A DNA stretch of 64,000 nucleotides from Locusta migratoria (Eukaryota > Arthropoda > Insecta > Orthoptera > Acrididae). The DNA is taken from contig CM048744.1 in NCBI GenBank assembly GCA_026315105.1, forward strand, positions 357,431,168 through 357,495,167. Reading direction: 5' to 3'. The notes beneath the pieces are model-generated. The model made no database searches, had not been told where the DNA came from, and saw only the letters and a list, made by a program, of their open reading frames with translations. Of this stretch, positions 50,211 through 61,699 are shown one piece after another. Each line of letters begins with the position of its first letter. The stretch's first letter is position 1. The translations under genes and the position numbers were made by a program.

Positions 50211-50676
50211 ATTTGAAAGCTTATCGCCAGGATAGATTTCTTGAATCAGAAAGGTATACTAATGTTTTCGTTGATACTGGTACACGCTTTCATCCAGCAC
50301 CGATCCACTAGCTTATCAAATTGCTATCTTAGGACAAATCAAAAGGAACAATTTGAAATTCCCGCCCAGTATTGTACTTCAGGTTATTTGTATAGTTTGT
50401 CAGTCAGAGGTGGATGTTATGTCTGTAGTACACAACCCATTGACGATAAGGTAGAGTCGTGCTTGTTGTTTGTTAGATGAGGGACAACTGGACGCCTCTA
50501 CAAGATTTGAGATGCAATGTGAAATATGATGGGCATTTTGCCACATGCTGTAAATGCGTTTTAAGGCGGGTTTTGGACAGAATTGACTACTCGACGTACG
50601 TGGTGAAGTGCCGCGCGGAATGGCTGCGTGGTTTAACGCCGAGTTTATAGCCCGCGGTTGCTCCGTGGCGCAGCAA
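50211..50676. other. No recognised feature
   Basis: About 470 bp; a 79-codon frame (50241-50480) without motifs. Confidence 0.4.
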
Positions 50677-50686
50677 CGCGTCGTTT

Positions 50687-50888
50687 TAAAAAATGTTCAA
50701 ATGTTTGTATAGTCTATGGGACTTAACTCCGGGGTCATCAGTCCCTAAACTTACAAACTACTTATGAACTACTTACGAACTAGGACGGCACAAATATCCA
50801 TGCTCGAGGGGGGATTCGAACCCCCGACCGCAGTGGCCGTGCAGACCGTGACTGTAACGACTTAGTACCCTCGGCCACCGCGACCGGC
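50687..50888 (-). mobile_element. tRNA-derived SINE
   Basis: Full-length minus copy. CGCGTCGTTT (50677-50686) and CGCGTCGGTTT (50889-50899) give a near-perfect TSD. Confidence 0.9.
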
Positions 50889-51133
50889 CGCGTCGGTTTG
50901 GCAGTGCGCTGTTCCTCATACGGCAGCGTGGGCCCTGTTTATAGGCGCGGATGCGGGGGCGGCCGCTCCGCTCCCCCGCTGCAGCGTCAAAATACCAGCG
51001 GCTGCACTTCTAAACCGCCGCGATTGTATAGGCCGCAGTGACGTCTGCTTATGGGGCTGTTCGGTGCAGGCGGCGGAACCGCACTCCATACGGCAGTGCT
51101 TTCTCTGTCTGGCCACCAGGTGGGAACAGGGTG

Positions 51134-51335
51134 TCCGGCCGCGGTGGCCGAGGGGACTGAGGCGTTCCAGTCACGGTCTGCACGGTCACTACGGTTGGGG
51201 GTTCGAATCCCCCCTCGGGCATGGATATTTGTGCCGTCCTTTGTGTCATCTAGTTCATAAGTAGTTTTTAAGCTTAGGGACTGATGACCCCGTAGTTAAG
51301 TCCCATAAGCTATACAAACATTTGAACATTGAATT
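51134..51335 (+). mobile_element. tRNA-derived SINE
   Basis: Full-length plus copy; 11-bp TSD GGAACAGGGTG at 51123-51133 and 51336-51346. Confidence 0.92.
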
Positions 51336-51346
51336 GGAACAGGGTG

Positions 51347-51699
51347 CTCAACGTCACTGCGGCTGAACCGCGGCCAACGGGAAATACAGGCCTGATCGCG
51401 CACATCATGTGACGTAAGCAAGGTAGTTCCGAGCCGGCGCGATCGCTAGCTCAGTGGGTGCCCGCTGTGACCAACACCACCTAGAAGACAAGGCCTTACA
51501 ACAGGCCGCGCCTACGTCACACTTAAAGGCCGCAGCCGCCACCTCACTGGCTGTTGGCTGGGGCACGCCCACCGCTGCGCAGCGGCCGGCCAGTCAGATG
51601 GCGGCCGCGGCCTCTAGCCTGTATTTCTCGCAGGCCACGGGCTGAACCGTCTGCTAGGTGAGTGACGAGTGGAGCTTCCACGAAATCACAACGGCTGCT
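51347..51699. other. GC-rich, no recognised gene
   Basis: GC- and CpG-rich 350 bp with a 63-codon frame (51454-51645) of low-complexity Ala-rich sequence. Could be a promoter island or repeat; not callable. Confidence 0.3.
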
Positions 51700-51890
51700 C
51701 CGCCGCGGAGGAACCGCGGACTATACTCAGCCTAAGGTGGCATGTTATGCACTGGGCAGCCGTTCCTGCCGGAGGTTCGGGTCCTCCATCAGGCATGTAT
51801 GTGTGTGTGTGTGTGTGTTTTTTTTTTGTCCTTAGAGTAAGTTAAAGTAGTTTAGTAATTCTAGGGACTGATGGCCATAACAGTCCCATA
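51700..51890 (+). mobile_element. Degenerate tRNA-derived SINE
   Basis: Recognisable B box side (GGAGGTTCGGGTCCTCC), the GGCATGTATGTGTGTGTG junction, GTCCTTAGAGTAAGTTAAAG, GGGACTGATGGCC and GTCCCATAGG. The head is badly eroded. Confidence 0.7.
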
Positions 51891-54612
51891 GGTCAGTTTT
51901 TTTCAACCTGCGGGTCGTGATCCCCTGAGGAAGGGGAGGGGGGGGGGGTTCCAGAGTCTTGCTTTGTAATTGTATCTGCTTTAGTTGAGGAATGACAAGT
52001 TTTGACAGCTTGTCATCTGCAAGCAACAAGACGATTTTATTTACGAAACTATCTTTCCACATAACTGCCAGGTACATGTACAATACAATACTGCGAATGA
52101 CATGATGTAAGTATCGTAAATAAATTAAGCCTAATATATCTAACAAAGTTGTCAATACAAATAACTCGTCCAAATCACTGTATAACTAAATTCTGTAACT
52201 TACATTCTAGAAAATAAAAGACCACAACCCACGGAAGATGGCACAATAAGTGCCGAAACATGTTTGCGTATATATATAAAAAAAAAAAACAAAGCGTCTT
52301 GCATAAGGCGGATTTAACTACTAATCTTATCCTATTTTTACATGATTTCCGAAAGAAAAATATGTTTTGCTTAACGAGTGTTTCGCAATTCATCCAAGAC
52401 TCAGAAGCGAATTATGATCATTAAAAGAGGTCCCACTGTATAGACAATTACGTAAAGATGTAGATCTCTATCTTCGAAATTTCCAGTATTACTTAGTGTA
52501 TCATGTTCTTTTACCTATCGATTGATTCCTCAATACAGTTTTAAGACATTGCGCTTATTCGTCATTAACACACCGTATGTTAAAACAGTATATGATCTAC
52601 TCAGTTCATAATGAATGTTACATAAGGAACTACGTAATTGTAACATTAAATAAATTTCAGTTAGACACACGGTTTTCGTACTTTCTGAACCCCTGGTTAT
52701 TTTATGGTGCAAGTACTTCCTGATGTGATGACGACCCAGGGAGTGCGACGCCCCTGCTCTATGTCACTGGACGTTTTTGAACAACAATCTTTTTTTTATC
52801 AGAAATGATAAATTCCAGTCAAAGGGCACTTAAAAAAAAAAAAATAGTAGTTTTGTCTTAATTCCTGTCAGACGTGTAATGTTTAGTAAATCGAATTAAT
52901 TATTAGAGGTGTGACAATTCGTAGTTAGCAGTGCTCTTTGCGTTCAGACTCCGTGTGGCCTAGGGAGATATTAAATTTTAGGGGAAAAAATCTAGATTAC
53001 AACCAAATCTATATGTGGGAACATTCTTACGCATGTACCGGGTTATGTAACGAAGCTCTGTAACCCACGACAAAATAAAAAGGGACAAAATATTTACTGT
53101 ATACGCATCACGAGATGCGAGTCGGGAAAAATAACGCAGATAAACCCTGTTCATACGTCAGAGCGCAATGGTAGTAGAATTACGTAAGGAGTAAGTGAGA
53201 CGAACATAGCCCTATTGAGACTGAGAGGGAACGTTTCGCTGAAATATGTGCAAGAGAGATTATTTAAGTCTAATTGACTCGTCCTGTTTACAACCGCGTC
53301 CGTTAGATAAGGCAACATAAGGAAGTTGTTTACCTGGCAGCTTAATTTCTTCGAAGTCGTTGAGAGAGAATTGTCGTATCATGACATATATTTTAAGATG
53401 TGTTTTTAAATGGGTGTCAATAGAGGCGAAGGAATATTGCACAAAATTATATAAACGAATATCAATTAGACAATACTGTTAATGATGTAAGTGCCTTATT
53501 TATGATAAAATATTCTTTTGTAGAAATAATTATTTTATAGAAAACCGTGTGTGTCTCCTGAGAGTTCTTCGCTGTTTCAACAGATATCTTTTTGTTTCTA
53601 CAACGTTGATGGAATCGGTCCAAACAAATACTGTTGATTACGTCTTTAATGCGAGATCCAGTAATATTGGGAAATGACACTTTGTTTTTCCTGACAAATA
53701 ACATCATTTTAATGATGGATTGTGACTAGATGTAGTGGTGACAAATGAGTCTAGTGCGGTATTTGTTTCATCGATAGTCAAACATGTAGAACTTCATCAA
53801 TCGCTATTGGAAATCCTTCGTGTTTTGCTGTCCACGTTAACACGATGCTAGAGGACCCATGCGAATACTTCGCAGCGTTAGTGGAATGACAAAAAAAGGT
53901 GGAAAAAATGGAAGTAAAGTTGCATGTTCACGCATAGCTCTCTTCAGAAACAATCACTACAAGTGTTTAAAAGCGCAAATGAAAGAGCTTGATCCGCTGA
54001 GTGCTCTTAGGTCAAAAGCAACTGCGTACCTCAATTAGAACCGAAAGATATCGTAAAACAAACCGATTAAAATATTCAATGCAAGGACAGAAGGATACCG
54101 TGTTTGATTAAAAATAAAGGAAGGGGAGACTTTTAAGTTAATTCTGATACTTTATAACAAATTTTGGAATGAATGCCTTTCGTTTAGAGCTAAAATGAAG
54201 GAAATCGGACAGATAGAACGGCCTGACCGACTGACTTTAGTTTACAGCAAGGACATCCCCATAAGAAACATGTAGAAGGAAATCGCGTTTGAGTATAGAA
54301 AAATGAAAGCGATAGGTATGTAAATTCTGATACTTGATGACAAACCTGTGGATAAATACCTTTCGTTTAAAAGAAAAATGAAGACAATCGGCCTGGTAGT
54401 TTTGTCTGGCCGACTGACTAATTTTTGTAGATTCTTTTAATATATAAGATCGCCATGCCGATTACTGAAGTTAGGACTGTCTATCGAATGGCAATACCAA
54501 ATCTCGCTTTAGAAATAATTTAATTTGTAACTGGAAGCAAACCTATGTTTTCCGTAGACGAAAGGCGTCCTGAGCAGTACACTATAACTTCGCTAATCTG
54601 GCCCTCACTATA
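51891..54612. other. Mostly unassigned; possible hAT-like ends at 51892 and 52755
   Basis: CAGTTTTTTTCAACCTGCGG at 51893 looks like a hAT terminus of the kind with GGGTCGTGATCCCC just inside. The strand-reversed sequence near 52755 (CAGGGGCGTCGCACTCCC) could be its partner, but no TSD fits. Between them, GAAGATGGCACAATAAGTGC near 52240 resembles the arm of the long-TIR element. 52760-54612 shows no gene; 54200-54430 has two similar blocks (AAATGAAGxxAATCGGxC) typical of decayed repeats. Confidence 0.3.
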
Positions 54613-55380
54613 CAGGGTGAGCCACCTAACATTACCGCTGGATGTATTTCGTAAACCACATCAAATACTGACGAACCGATTCCACAGACCGAACGTGAGG
54701 AGAGGGGCTACTGTAATTGGTTAATACAAATCATAAAAAAGGCACGGAAGTATGTTTTTTAACACAAACCTACGTTTTTTTTTAAATGGAACCCCGTTAG
54801 TTTTGTTAGCACATCTGAACATATAAACAAATACGTAATCAGTGCCGTTTGTTGCATTGTAAAATGTTAATTACATCCAGAGATATTGTAACCTAAAGTT
54901 GACGCTTGCGTACCACTCCTCCGCTGTTCGATCGTGTGTATCGGAGAGCACCGAATTAAGTAGGGATACAAAGGGAACGATGATGTACCTTAGGTACAGA
55001 AGAGACTAGAACAGCACATTACGTCACATGCTAAAACCTTTATTGGTCTTTTTCACTGACGCACATGTACATTACCATGAGGAGTGAGGTACACGTACAC
55101 ACGTGGTTTCCGTTTTCAATTACGGACTGGAATAGAGTGTGTCCCGACATGTCAGGCCAATAGATGTTCAAAGTGGTGGCCATCATTTGCTGCACACAAT
55201 TGCAATATATGGCGTAATGAATGTCCTACGTGTACCCAACCTCCTTGGGTGCCATGAAAACGATGCCATCCTATACTATCTGGATGGTGAACTTCGGTTG
55301 TTTCGGCGTGCCAGCCATAGATGTTCACATTTAGTTTCTTGCCAAATTCAAATATGGCTGCTATGAAGTATTAAAAGAAA
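54613..55380 (-). mobile_element. Mariner/Tc1-superfamily remnant with transposase C-terminus
   Basis: ACAGGGTGAGCCACCTAACA after TA at 54613 looks like a mariner-type terminus. The minus strand near 55150-55215 encodes LQLCAANDGHHFEHLLA then stop, the C-terminal signature also seen at 13510. The rest of the transposase is deleted: the similarity ends about 55225 and unrelated sequence follows. The end at 55380 is arbitrary. Confidence 0.6.
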
Positions 55381-55490
55381 ACGAAAAGAAAATACGTTTT
55401 GATTCCGATCCCATATAAGTCTATTAAATCGTATATTGACTTAAATTCCAAATCAAGAGACAAGCAAACGATTTTTTGTCAGGCAATAAA

Positions 55491-55676
55491 CAAAAAAAAA
55501 ATGTTCAAATGTCTGTAAATCTATCGGACCAAACTGCGTGGTCATTAGTCCGTAGCTTACAAACTACTTAAACCTAGGTAAACTAACCTAAGGACAAACA
55601 CACACACCCATACCCCAGGGAGGACTCGAACCCCCACAGCGAGGCGCGTTAGACCGCTCGGCTACTCCAGCGCGGC
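55491..55676 (-). mobile_element. tRNA-derived SINE, GT-containing subfamily, head shortened
   Basis: Minus copy missing about 20 bp of the anticodon-arm region. Flanks GTCAGGCAATA (55478-55488) and GTCAGGTAATA (55677-55687) are a TSD with one change. Confidence 0.9.
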
Positions 55677-55712
55677 GTCAGGTAATAGCTGATGGAAACT
55701 CGTATGCCAAAT

Positions 55713-55905
55713 GTTCAAATGTTTGTTAAGCTTATGGGACTTAACTACGGGGTCATCAGTCCCTAAACTTACAAACTACTTATGAACTACTTACGAACTA
55801 GGACGGCACAAATATCCATGCCCGAGGGGGGATTCGAACCCCCGATCGTAGTGGCCGTGCTGACCGTGACTGGAGCGCCTCAGTCATCTCGGCCACCGCG
55901 GCCGG
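55713..55905 (-). mobile_element. tRNA-derived SINE
   Basis: Full-length minus copy; perfect 14-bp TSD CTCGTATGCCAAAT at 55699-55712 and 55906-55919. Confidence 0.94.
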
Positions 55906-55919
55906 CTCGTATGCCAAAT

Positions 55920-56454
55920 TTAAACGTGGCGGATAAAGCGAAATCGTGCCATAAACATCTGAATGTGCAGGAATGCTACAGTTCTATGCTCAGACACCAG
56001 AGTTATACATCCAGTTTATATAGAGATCACTGGTGGTAATCAATGGATTACCCTATAAATATAAAACATCTTTACCGGATCTGTTGAACATTACGTAAAA
56101 TATAAAAAGTCAAGGTTACTACAGATAAAAAGGTATCTACAACGTTTAACATCACACCTGATCAAGCTGCAGAATACCTGGCAGCAAACACGTATATAAT
56201 CGCAAAATACGTGAAGAATTCGCAGCAGTTCTTATAACGGTAACGCCAGATGTTCATTACGAACGTCAAAACATCGTAGACGAAAGTCAAAAAATGTTTT
56301 TAAAATTTTAAATGTAAATCATCGTATTAGACTCATAATAAGATGTGAAATTAATTAATGTAATTCTTATATATACACGCAGACTCTTTGAAACTGGCAA
56401 ATTGTGAAACAGCTGAAACGTTTCATGTTAAAATTGGAGCAGTGTTTCCGGACC
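55920..56454. other. No recognised feature
   Basis: About 535 bp AT-rich, no frames or repeats recognised. Confidence 0.4.
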
Positions 56455-57842
56455 TTCTAATATATAAAGCAGAGTGTCCATAGGTTTGTACGTGTTGCAT
56501 ACAAATCTTCAGTTTTGTTCCAATCTTTATGAAATTTTGTACACGTGAGTTTCAATCCATGAGGACGGTCGCCGTAAGTGTAAGAATCACATACGATATA
56601 TAGTTCACGAGATATGACGTCATAAACAATGAGATGCGCGAAAAACTTCTGCATTTTGCGAGAATGCTGCTCATTTTCTCCTAAACCATTTCAACCAAAT
56701 TTGGTACACACATTCCTTAGCATGAGGTAACAATTGCTGCATGGTTAAGAATCACATACGGCACATGGTTCAAAAGATATTACGTCATAACCAATAGAAA
56801 TCGCAAAAAATGCCATCTAATGTGGCGAGACTTTCGAAATACAGTATATGAGAATGACAGTACTTAGCGACTAACAACAAACTTTAAACATAATTTCAAA
56901 CCTTTATTAACCTTTTTCTCACTGGCAACCATAGTAAAATGATGAAAGGAAAAAAGTTTCTCGCTTACTACTTTTCCGCTGTTTATGGTATAAAACTACG
57001 GCTCTCGGTATGATGTTACAATTTATAATTGGAACACTATAAATTGTAGTGACAGGAAATTTTACTGACAGTATACACACATATAGTTGAATTTACCTTC
57101 TAAATTGTATCACAGTAAGACACGTAGTTCATGAGATATGAGCACATAAACAGTAACGTTTCATTGTTCATGGGCTAAAACTACGGCATTCGGTATGACG
57201 TAAAAATTTATAATTTCTACAATACAAATAGTAGCCGCAGGAAATTTTACAAACAGTATACACGTACATAGTTGAGTGTACCTTCTAAATTGTATCACAG
57301 TACGACACGTAATTCGTGAGATACGAGCACATAAACAGTAATGTTCATGGAAAACCGCCCCATCACGTACCAAGTTTTAATCTATTACTTCTTTACTATT
57401 AATTGTGTCCCAAGAGATTTTACAGACATACAGCCCAGTGGCGTAACTAAGGGGGGGGATGAGGGGGATAGAACCCGCCCCCCCCCCGAACCAAAAAAAA
57501 AAACAAAAAACAAAAACAAAAAGGGAGAGAGAGAAAAGAAAAAGAAAAAAGAAATCGTATAACAGCAACCTGGTAAAGGTAAAGATTGGAAACTTGGGGT
57601 GTTTTACCATAAGCTTTCATTGTATGGGAGTGAATTAGTTTCTTTAACGGGAGTGGTATATGGTAGTCTGACTGGAAACTAAAATTTTGCTCGTCAAGCA
57701 GATCTATCTCCCCCCCCCCCCCCCCCCCCAAAGCCAAGTCCTAGTTACGCCACTGATACAGCCCTTATACAAATCAATATATACCTGAAAAATGGCAGGA
57801 ATAAATAAATAAATACCCAGGCAACGCCGTGTTTTCAGCTAG
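56455..57842 (+). mobile_element. Helitron-like element interrupted by a hAT MITE
   Basis: Plus-oriented relative of 11982-12850: starts TCTAATATATAAAGCAGAGT, contains two related sub-blocks around 57000-57130 and 57170-57345 (CTACGGC..TCGGTATGA, TAATTxxACAxTA, AATTGTATCACAGTA). It ends ATACCCAGGCAACGCCGTGT, TTTCAG, CTAG followed by T. The terminal hairpin is partly decayed. No Rep/helicase. Confidence 0.55.
57436..57755. mobile_element. hAT-type MITE
   Basis: Terminal repeats CAGTGGCGTAACTAAG and CTAGTTACGCCACTG, with the perfect 8-bp TSD ATACAGCC at 57428-57435 and 57756-57763. 320 bp with G/C runs near both ends; no coding. It lies inside the Helitron-like element and is therefore younger than it. 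Confidence 0.9.
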
Positions 57843-58395
57843 TTTGTTATAATTTGAGTTTCGTTACTTTGTAAACACAATTAGTCGAATTTCGACGACA
57901 GGCAATACTGATGTATACAGCAGTGATAGCGGGAGGTGGGTACGAGAGTGCGCCACGGGCGAGCAGACACAAAGTTATGTGGCTGCTCTCCGCCGTGCGT
58001 AAATTTCGCCAGGCGCCCTCATCTCACACAACAGCGTCGGCAGTGAACTTGCGCAGCTGTGGCCTTGCCCCACTGCCCGCTATCTGCGCTGACGTCATCA
58101 CAGCTCCCTGGCGGACACACGCCGATAACGCGGGCAGCGCCGAGACACAAAGTTAAAACGCCCTACTCTCTGCTTCCGCCCACACCTACAACTTTGCCTG
58201 TTCTGTTTTAACCGTCTCGATCCTGAGCTTAGATTTTACGAGTGTGGTCCCGTAAGTACCCAGCCTGTCCGAGAGATGGCAGTAGTTGTTGGAAAATATC
58301 TCTGGATTAGAAAGCAAACGCTTCAACTTCGAAGCATTTATTTTTATTATTATTTTCGATTATTCCCTTTAAAGAGAGCGATTGAACTTGAGTAA
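57843..58395. other. Unassigned; GC-rich 57930-58210
   Basis: An 81-codon plus-strand frame (57911-58156) in GC-rich sequence has no known motif. Possible CpG island or old repeat. Confidence 0.3.
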
Positions 58396-58824
58396 TTAAG
58401 ACTTCTTCTTCTTTCTCCGTTCTTCCCAAATTCTCTTCTTGCGTTCACCGTGTTCTCTCTTGCGTTCTTCTGACCACATTTTTCCTGTTCTGTTCTCCGT
58501 GTGTTCTTGTTTAAGTTTATGTTTCTTTATAATGTTCCTGAACTGTTTTCTATTGTTTATGTTGTCTTGCGTGATTCCCAGTTCTTTAATATCCTCTTCT
58601 GTTTCAGTGATCCATTTCGTCTTGTTTTTGCTCTTGTTTGCTATCTCAAATATTTGCCTAGTGAGCCTGGTTTCATTCATCCTGATGATATGTCCATAAA
58701 ATTTCATCCTTCTTTTTCTGTTGGTGTCCGTTATTGTTTCCATATCTTTGTAAATCTCTCTAGTTGGCCGCTTTATCCAAATTCTTTCCGGAAACACTGA
58801 ACCATATATTTTCCTCAAAAGCAT
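58396..58824 (-). pseudogene. RTE-type LINE ORF2 C-terminus (second RTE family)
   Basis: 142 open codons on the minus strand: LLRKIYGSVFPERIW, EIYKDMETI, RRMKFYGHIIRMNETRLTRQ, KWITETEEDIKELGITQDNI, then a strongly basic tail ending ERRKKKKS and stop. RRMxFYGHIxRM followed by RLTxQIF is typical of the end of RTE-type ORF2. 5'-truncated at about 58820, where an inverted-arm repeat begins. No catalytic domain remains. Confidence 0.75.
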
Positions 58825-58825
58825 A

Positions 58826-60100
58826 TATAAATGAATTGCTGTTCGTTAATCTCGCTACAACTCGAGAACGGCTGAACCGATTTGGTTAATTTTAGTCTTG
58901 AAATATTCGTGTAAGTCCAGGGAAGGTTTAAACGGTGATAAAATTTGGATAAGTTGTCCGGAAAAGAATAAAATCGTGAAAAAACTGAAACAGCTTTCTT
59001 CCAATGAGCTATCAATACCGTTGGTCCAATTGCGATAAAATTTTGTACATTTCATGTTGAAAGCAAGAGGAAGGTTCGCATCAAATGAAAATTTGCAAAA
59101 TTCGCCCGGAAAGTAGGAAATTTTAGGAAAAACCGGAAGCGATTTGTTTCTATCAATAAAAATCAATTTTCGCATGGTTGTAAGAGCATCACTTAAGTAC
59201 GGATGGACAGGACCAGGTTTGTTTGAAAAATTTTTTTTGGAAAATTTAAGAAAATCTGAATGTCCGTTTTTCAATGTGTTTTTGATTGAATTCAGCACTA
59301 TAACTCATTATTCGCACGACCGATAGGTGAAATTCTATTTTTTTTTTCTTTTTTTTGAGCAAGAGTAACGTTCTCCCGGAAAACTGGAAAATTTAGAAAA
59401 AAATAAAAAGACATTTTCTATGAAATGTCAATATCATTCATCTGATTGTGATAAAATTTTGCACCTTTGACGTTCAAAGCGAGAGGAAGGTTTGAGTGAA
59501 GTAATAGTTCCTGGAATAGTTAGCCAGAAAATAGGAAAAAAATGTGGAAAACTGACAGGTACTTGTTTTGCCGTTCTATTCTCTTTTTACAAAAGAGACA
59601 ATACATTTTTAAAAGTTAGTTATAACTTCTGAAAAGTAGTTAATCAGTCAAACAGTAAATAGCTGCCGGCCGCGGTGGCCGAGCGGTCTGTGGCGTGCCA
59701 GCCACGGTCTGCACGGCCGCTGCGGTCGGGGGTTCGAATCCCCTCTCGGGCATGGATGTTTTTGCCGTCTTTAGGATAAGGTAGTTCACAAGGATAAGGT
59801 AGTTTGTAATTTTAGGGACTGATGACCCCATAAGCTCTATAAACATTTGAACATTCGAGTAAATAGCTTTTCCCGAGAGTAATTATTGTTCGATATTTCG
59901 CATTGTATACTTCAAATCAAAAAATATATTGAATTACACACTTACTAAAGTATATTATCCGGTACTTCAGCGCTCAAGCTATCTCCACACCAGACTTCAT
60001 CACAATAGATTCAATAGTTTATGTAATGATATACGTATAGCGAAATCGGTTCAGCCGTTCTCGAGTTTTAGTGAGACTAACGAACATAATTCATTTTTAT
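58826..60100. mobile_element. Inverted-arm element with about 59-bp ends
   Basis: The left end ATAAATGAATTGCTGTTCGT, TAATCTCGCTACAACTCGAG, AACGGCTGAACCGATTT pairs with the reverse complement of 60042-60100. The inside has repeated blocks: GATAAAATTTTGTACATTTC with GAGGAAGGTT at 59035-59075, and GATAAAATTTTGCACCTTTG with GAGGAAGGTT at 59450-59492. No coding. A SINE sits at 59665-59857. It may be one foldback element or two copies of a repeat in opposite orientation. Confidence 0.5.
59665..59857 (+). mobile_element. tRNA-derived SINE
   Basis: Full-length plus copy containing a short internal duplication (AGGATAAGGTAGTT twice) in the body. Perfect 11-bp TSD AGTAAATAGCT at 59654-59664 and 59858-59868. 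Confidence 0.94.
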
Positions 60101-60103
60101 CTT

Positions 60104-61699
60104 TGTCAGTTCATATACGGGTTCAGATGGTGTAAAGCAGGGCTGGGCAAATGCCGTTTGGCGAGCGCGAGCGCTCTCAGCGGCTCACACGGCCTGCTCG
60201 CGGCTCCCCCCACTCCGCCAGCCAGCAGTGCCCCCACTCATACTCGACTAGTCGCGCGCGTCACTCCACCACGAGGAACCACTCCTTTTACTTCCTCCAG
60301 GGCAGTGGCGTAGCTATGTCACCGAGGGCCCCGGGGCAAAAATGACATTGGGGCCCTCTTTACACTAATTCTGTACATATGCCAAACTACTTCATCATCA
60401 GCTTCTTACCGCCCACTGGAAGACATAATAAGGTACATCTAAATACTACTAAGTAAATTATTACGTGTCAAGCAGCATATAATATTTAATCGCACTCTCT
60501 AATATAATTGTGAAAGTTTGTTTGTTTGTTTGTTTGTTATGCTTTCATGCAAAAATTAATAGCTGATTTGGATGAAATTTTGCAGAGGGCTAGAGATAGA
60601 GTTGGACCTGGGTAGGACATACAGATGAAAATGCCCCATGGGATATTTTTCGTCAGCGGTATCAGCGGGCGGACTGTTGTCAGTGCCGACAACTCACTCT
60701 CAACTACTGCGCTGTTAGCTCATTTCGTTGACAGCCCAGTCAAAGAAGGAAAATAGGGGAAATATTCGTGTAGGATGGTTTCATCAAAAGTAAGTTGCCG
60801 GATTTTGTTTGATTAAATACTTTGGATTGAGCCGTGCCCCTACCAGGCTATTTGAAGTTAGTGTCTGGCCAGGAAAAAGTAATAAGTAACTAAGTCGATA
60901 TCTTCGCTTATTATCGTGACAGTGGGATAGAGGGCAGCGTCTTGATGCACAATTCACTATTGAGACATCTGATCCGCGAATGTAATTAAATTTTTAAATG
61001 GCAGAATAAACAAATAGTGCGCGGGTAGAGACGTACCTTAAAAGATTGTGTGAAGTGCTAAATTCTCAGCATTACTTTAAAACACAGTGAAGTTGTATGT
61101 TTTTACATAGAAGAACTGAGCAGAATGCGGCGGAGGGTATAGTGTTAACATGAACGTAAATTGAAGAGCGAATAGTTCTTATGGTATGGAAGGCGCCATT
61201 CCCAGAAAAAAGACACAGAATGCCGAGTCCATTTCCCGCCTACCATTGCCAAGTAGTGTGTAGAAAGGTGTGTAGATTCTGTTCGGCAGTGCTTTCAATA
61301 TTAACGCATTTGTGGAAAATAAACATGCCTGTTTCCTGGCGCGACGCATTTTGTGAAAAATATGCACTCTCCAGGTCTGCCTGTGCAGTACGTCATCTGT
61401 GATGTATGAGGTGCACTGTGGCAGGGTCGATATAACCTTGTAAAACACCTTGTAATTTCCTATTGCGACTTAAGGGGATAGATGGAGTGGGGGCTCGCTT
61501 TCTCGCTATTCGTTTTGCAGGCGCACAAAGAACGGCAATGCCTGACCATTCCAGCGGTCTGCCCTTTCCCGCACCTTCTGCCCTCCAACCCCCCCCCCTT
61601 CCACCCCTTCCTGCTGTCACCTGTCACATCCCCACAACAAATCACATGCCCAATACTGTTCTACTGTACTTAAATATGCTGTATACATTTAATACCACC
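60104..61699. other. Two isolated hAT-like termini, otherwise unassigned
   Basis: CAGGGCTGGGCAAATGC at 60138 and CAGTGGCGTAGCTATG at 60303 look like left ends of hAT elements, but I found no matching right ends or TSDs. 60495-60620 contains (GTTT)n and GATTTGGATGAAATTTTGCA, a phrase typical of decayed arthropod repeats. 61450-61640 is C-rich on plus, with a pyrimidine run. No gene supported. Confidence 0.35.
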
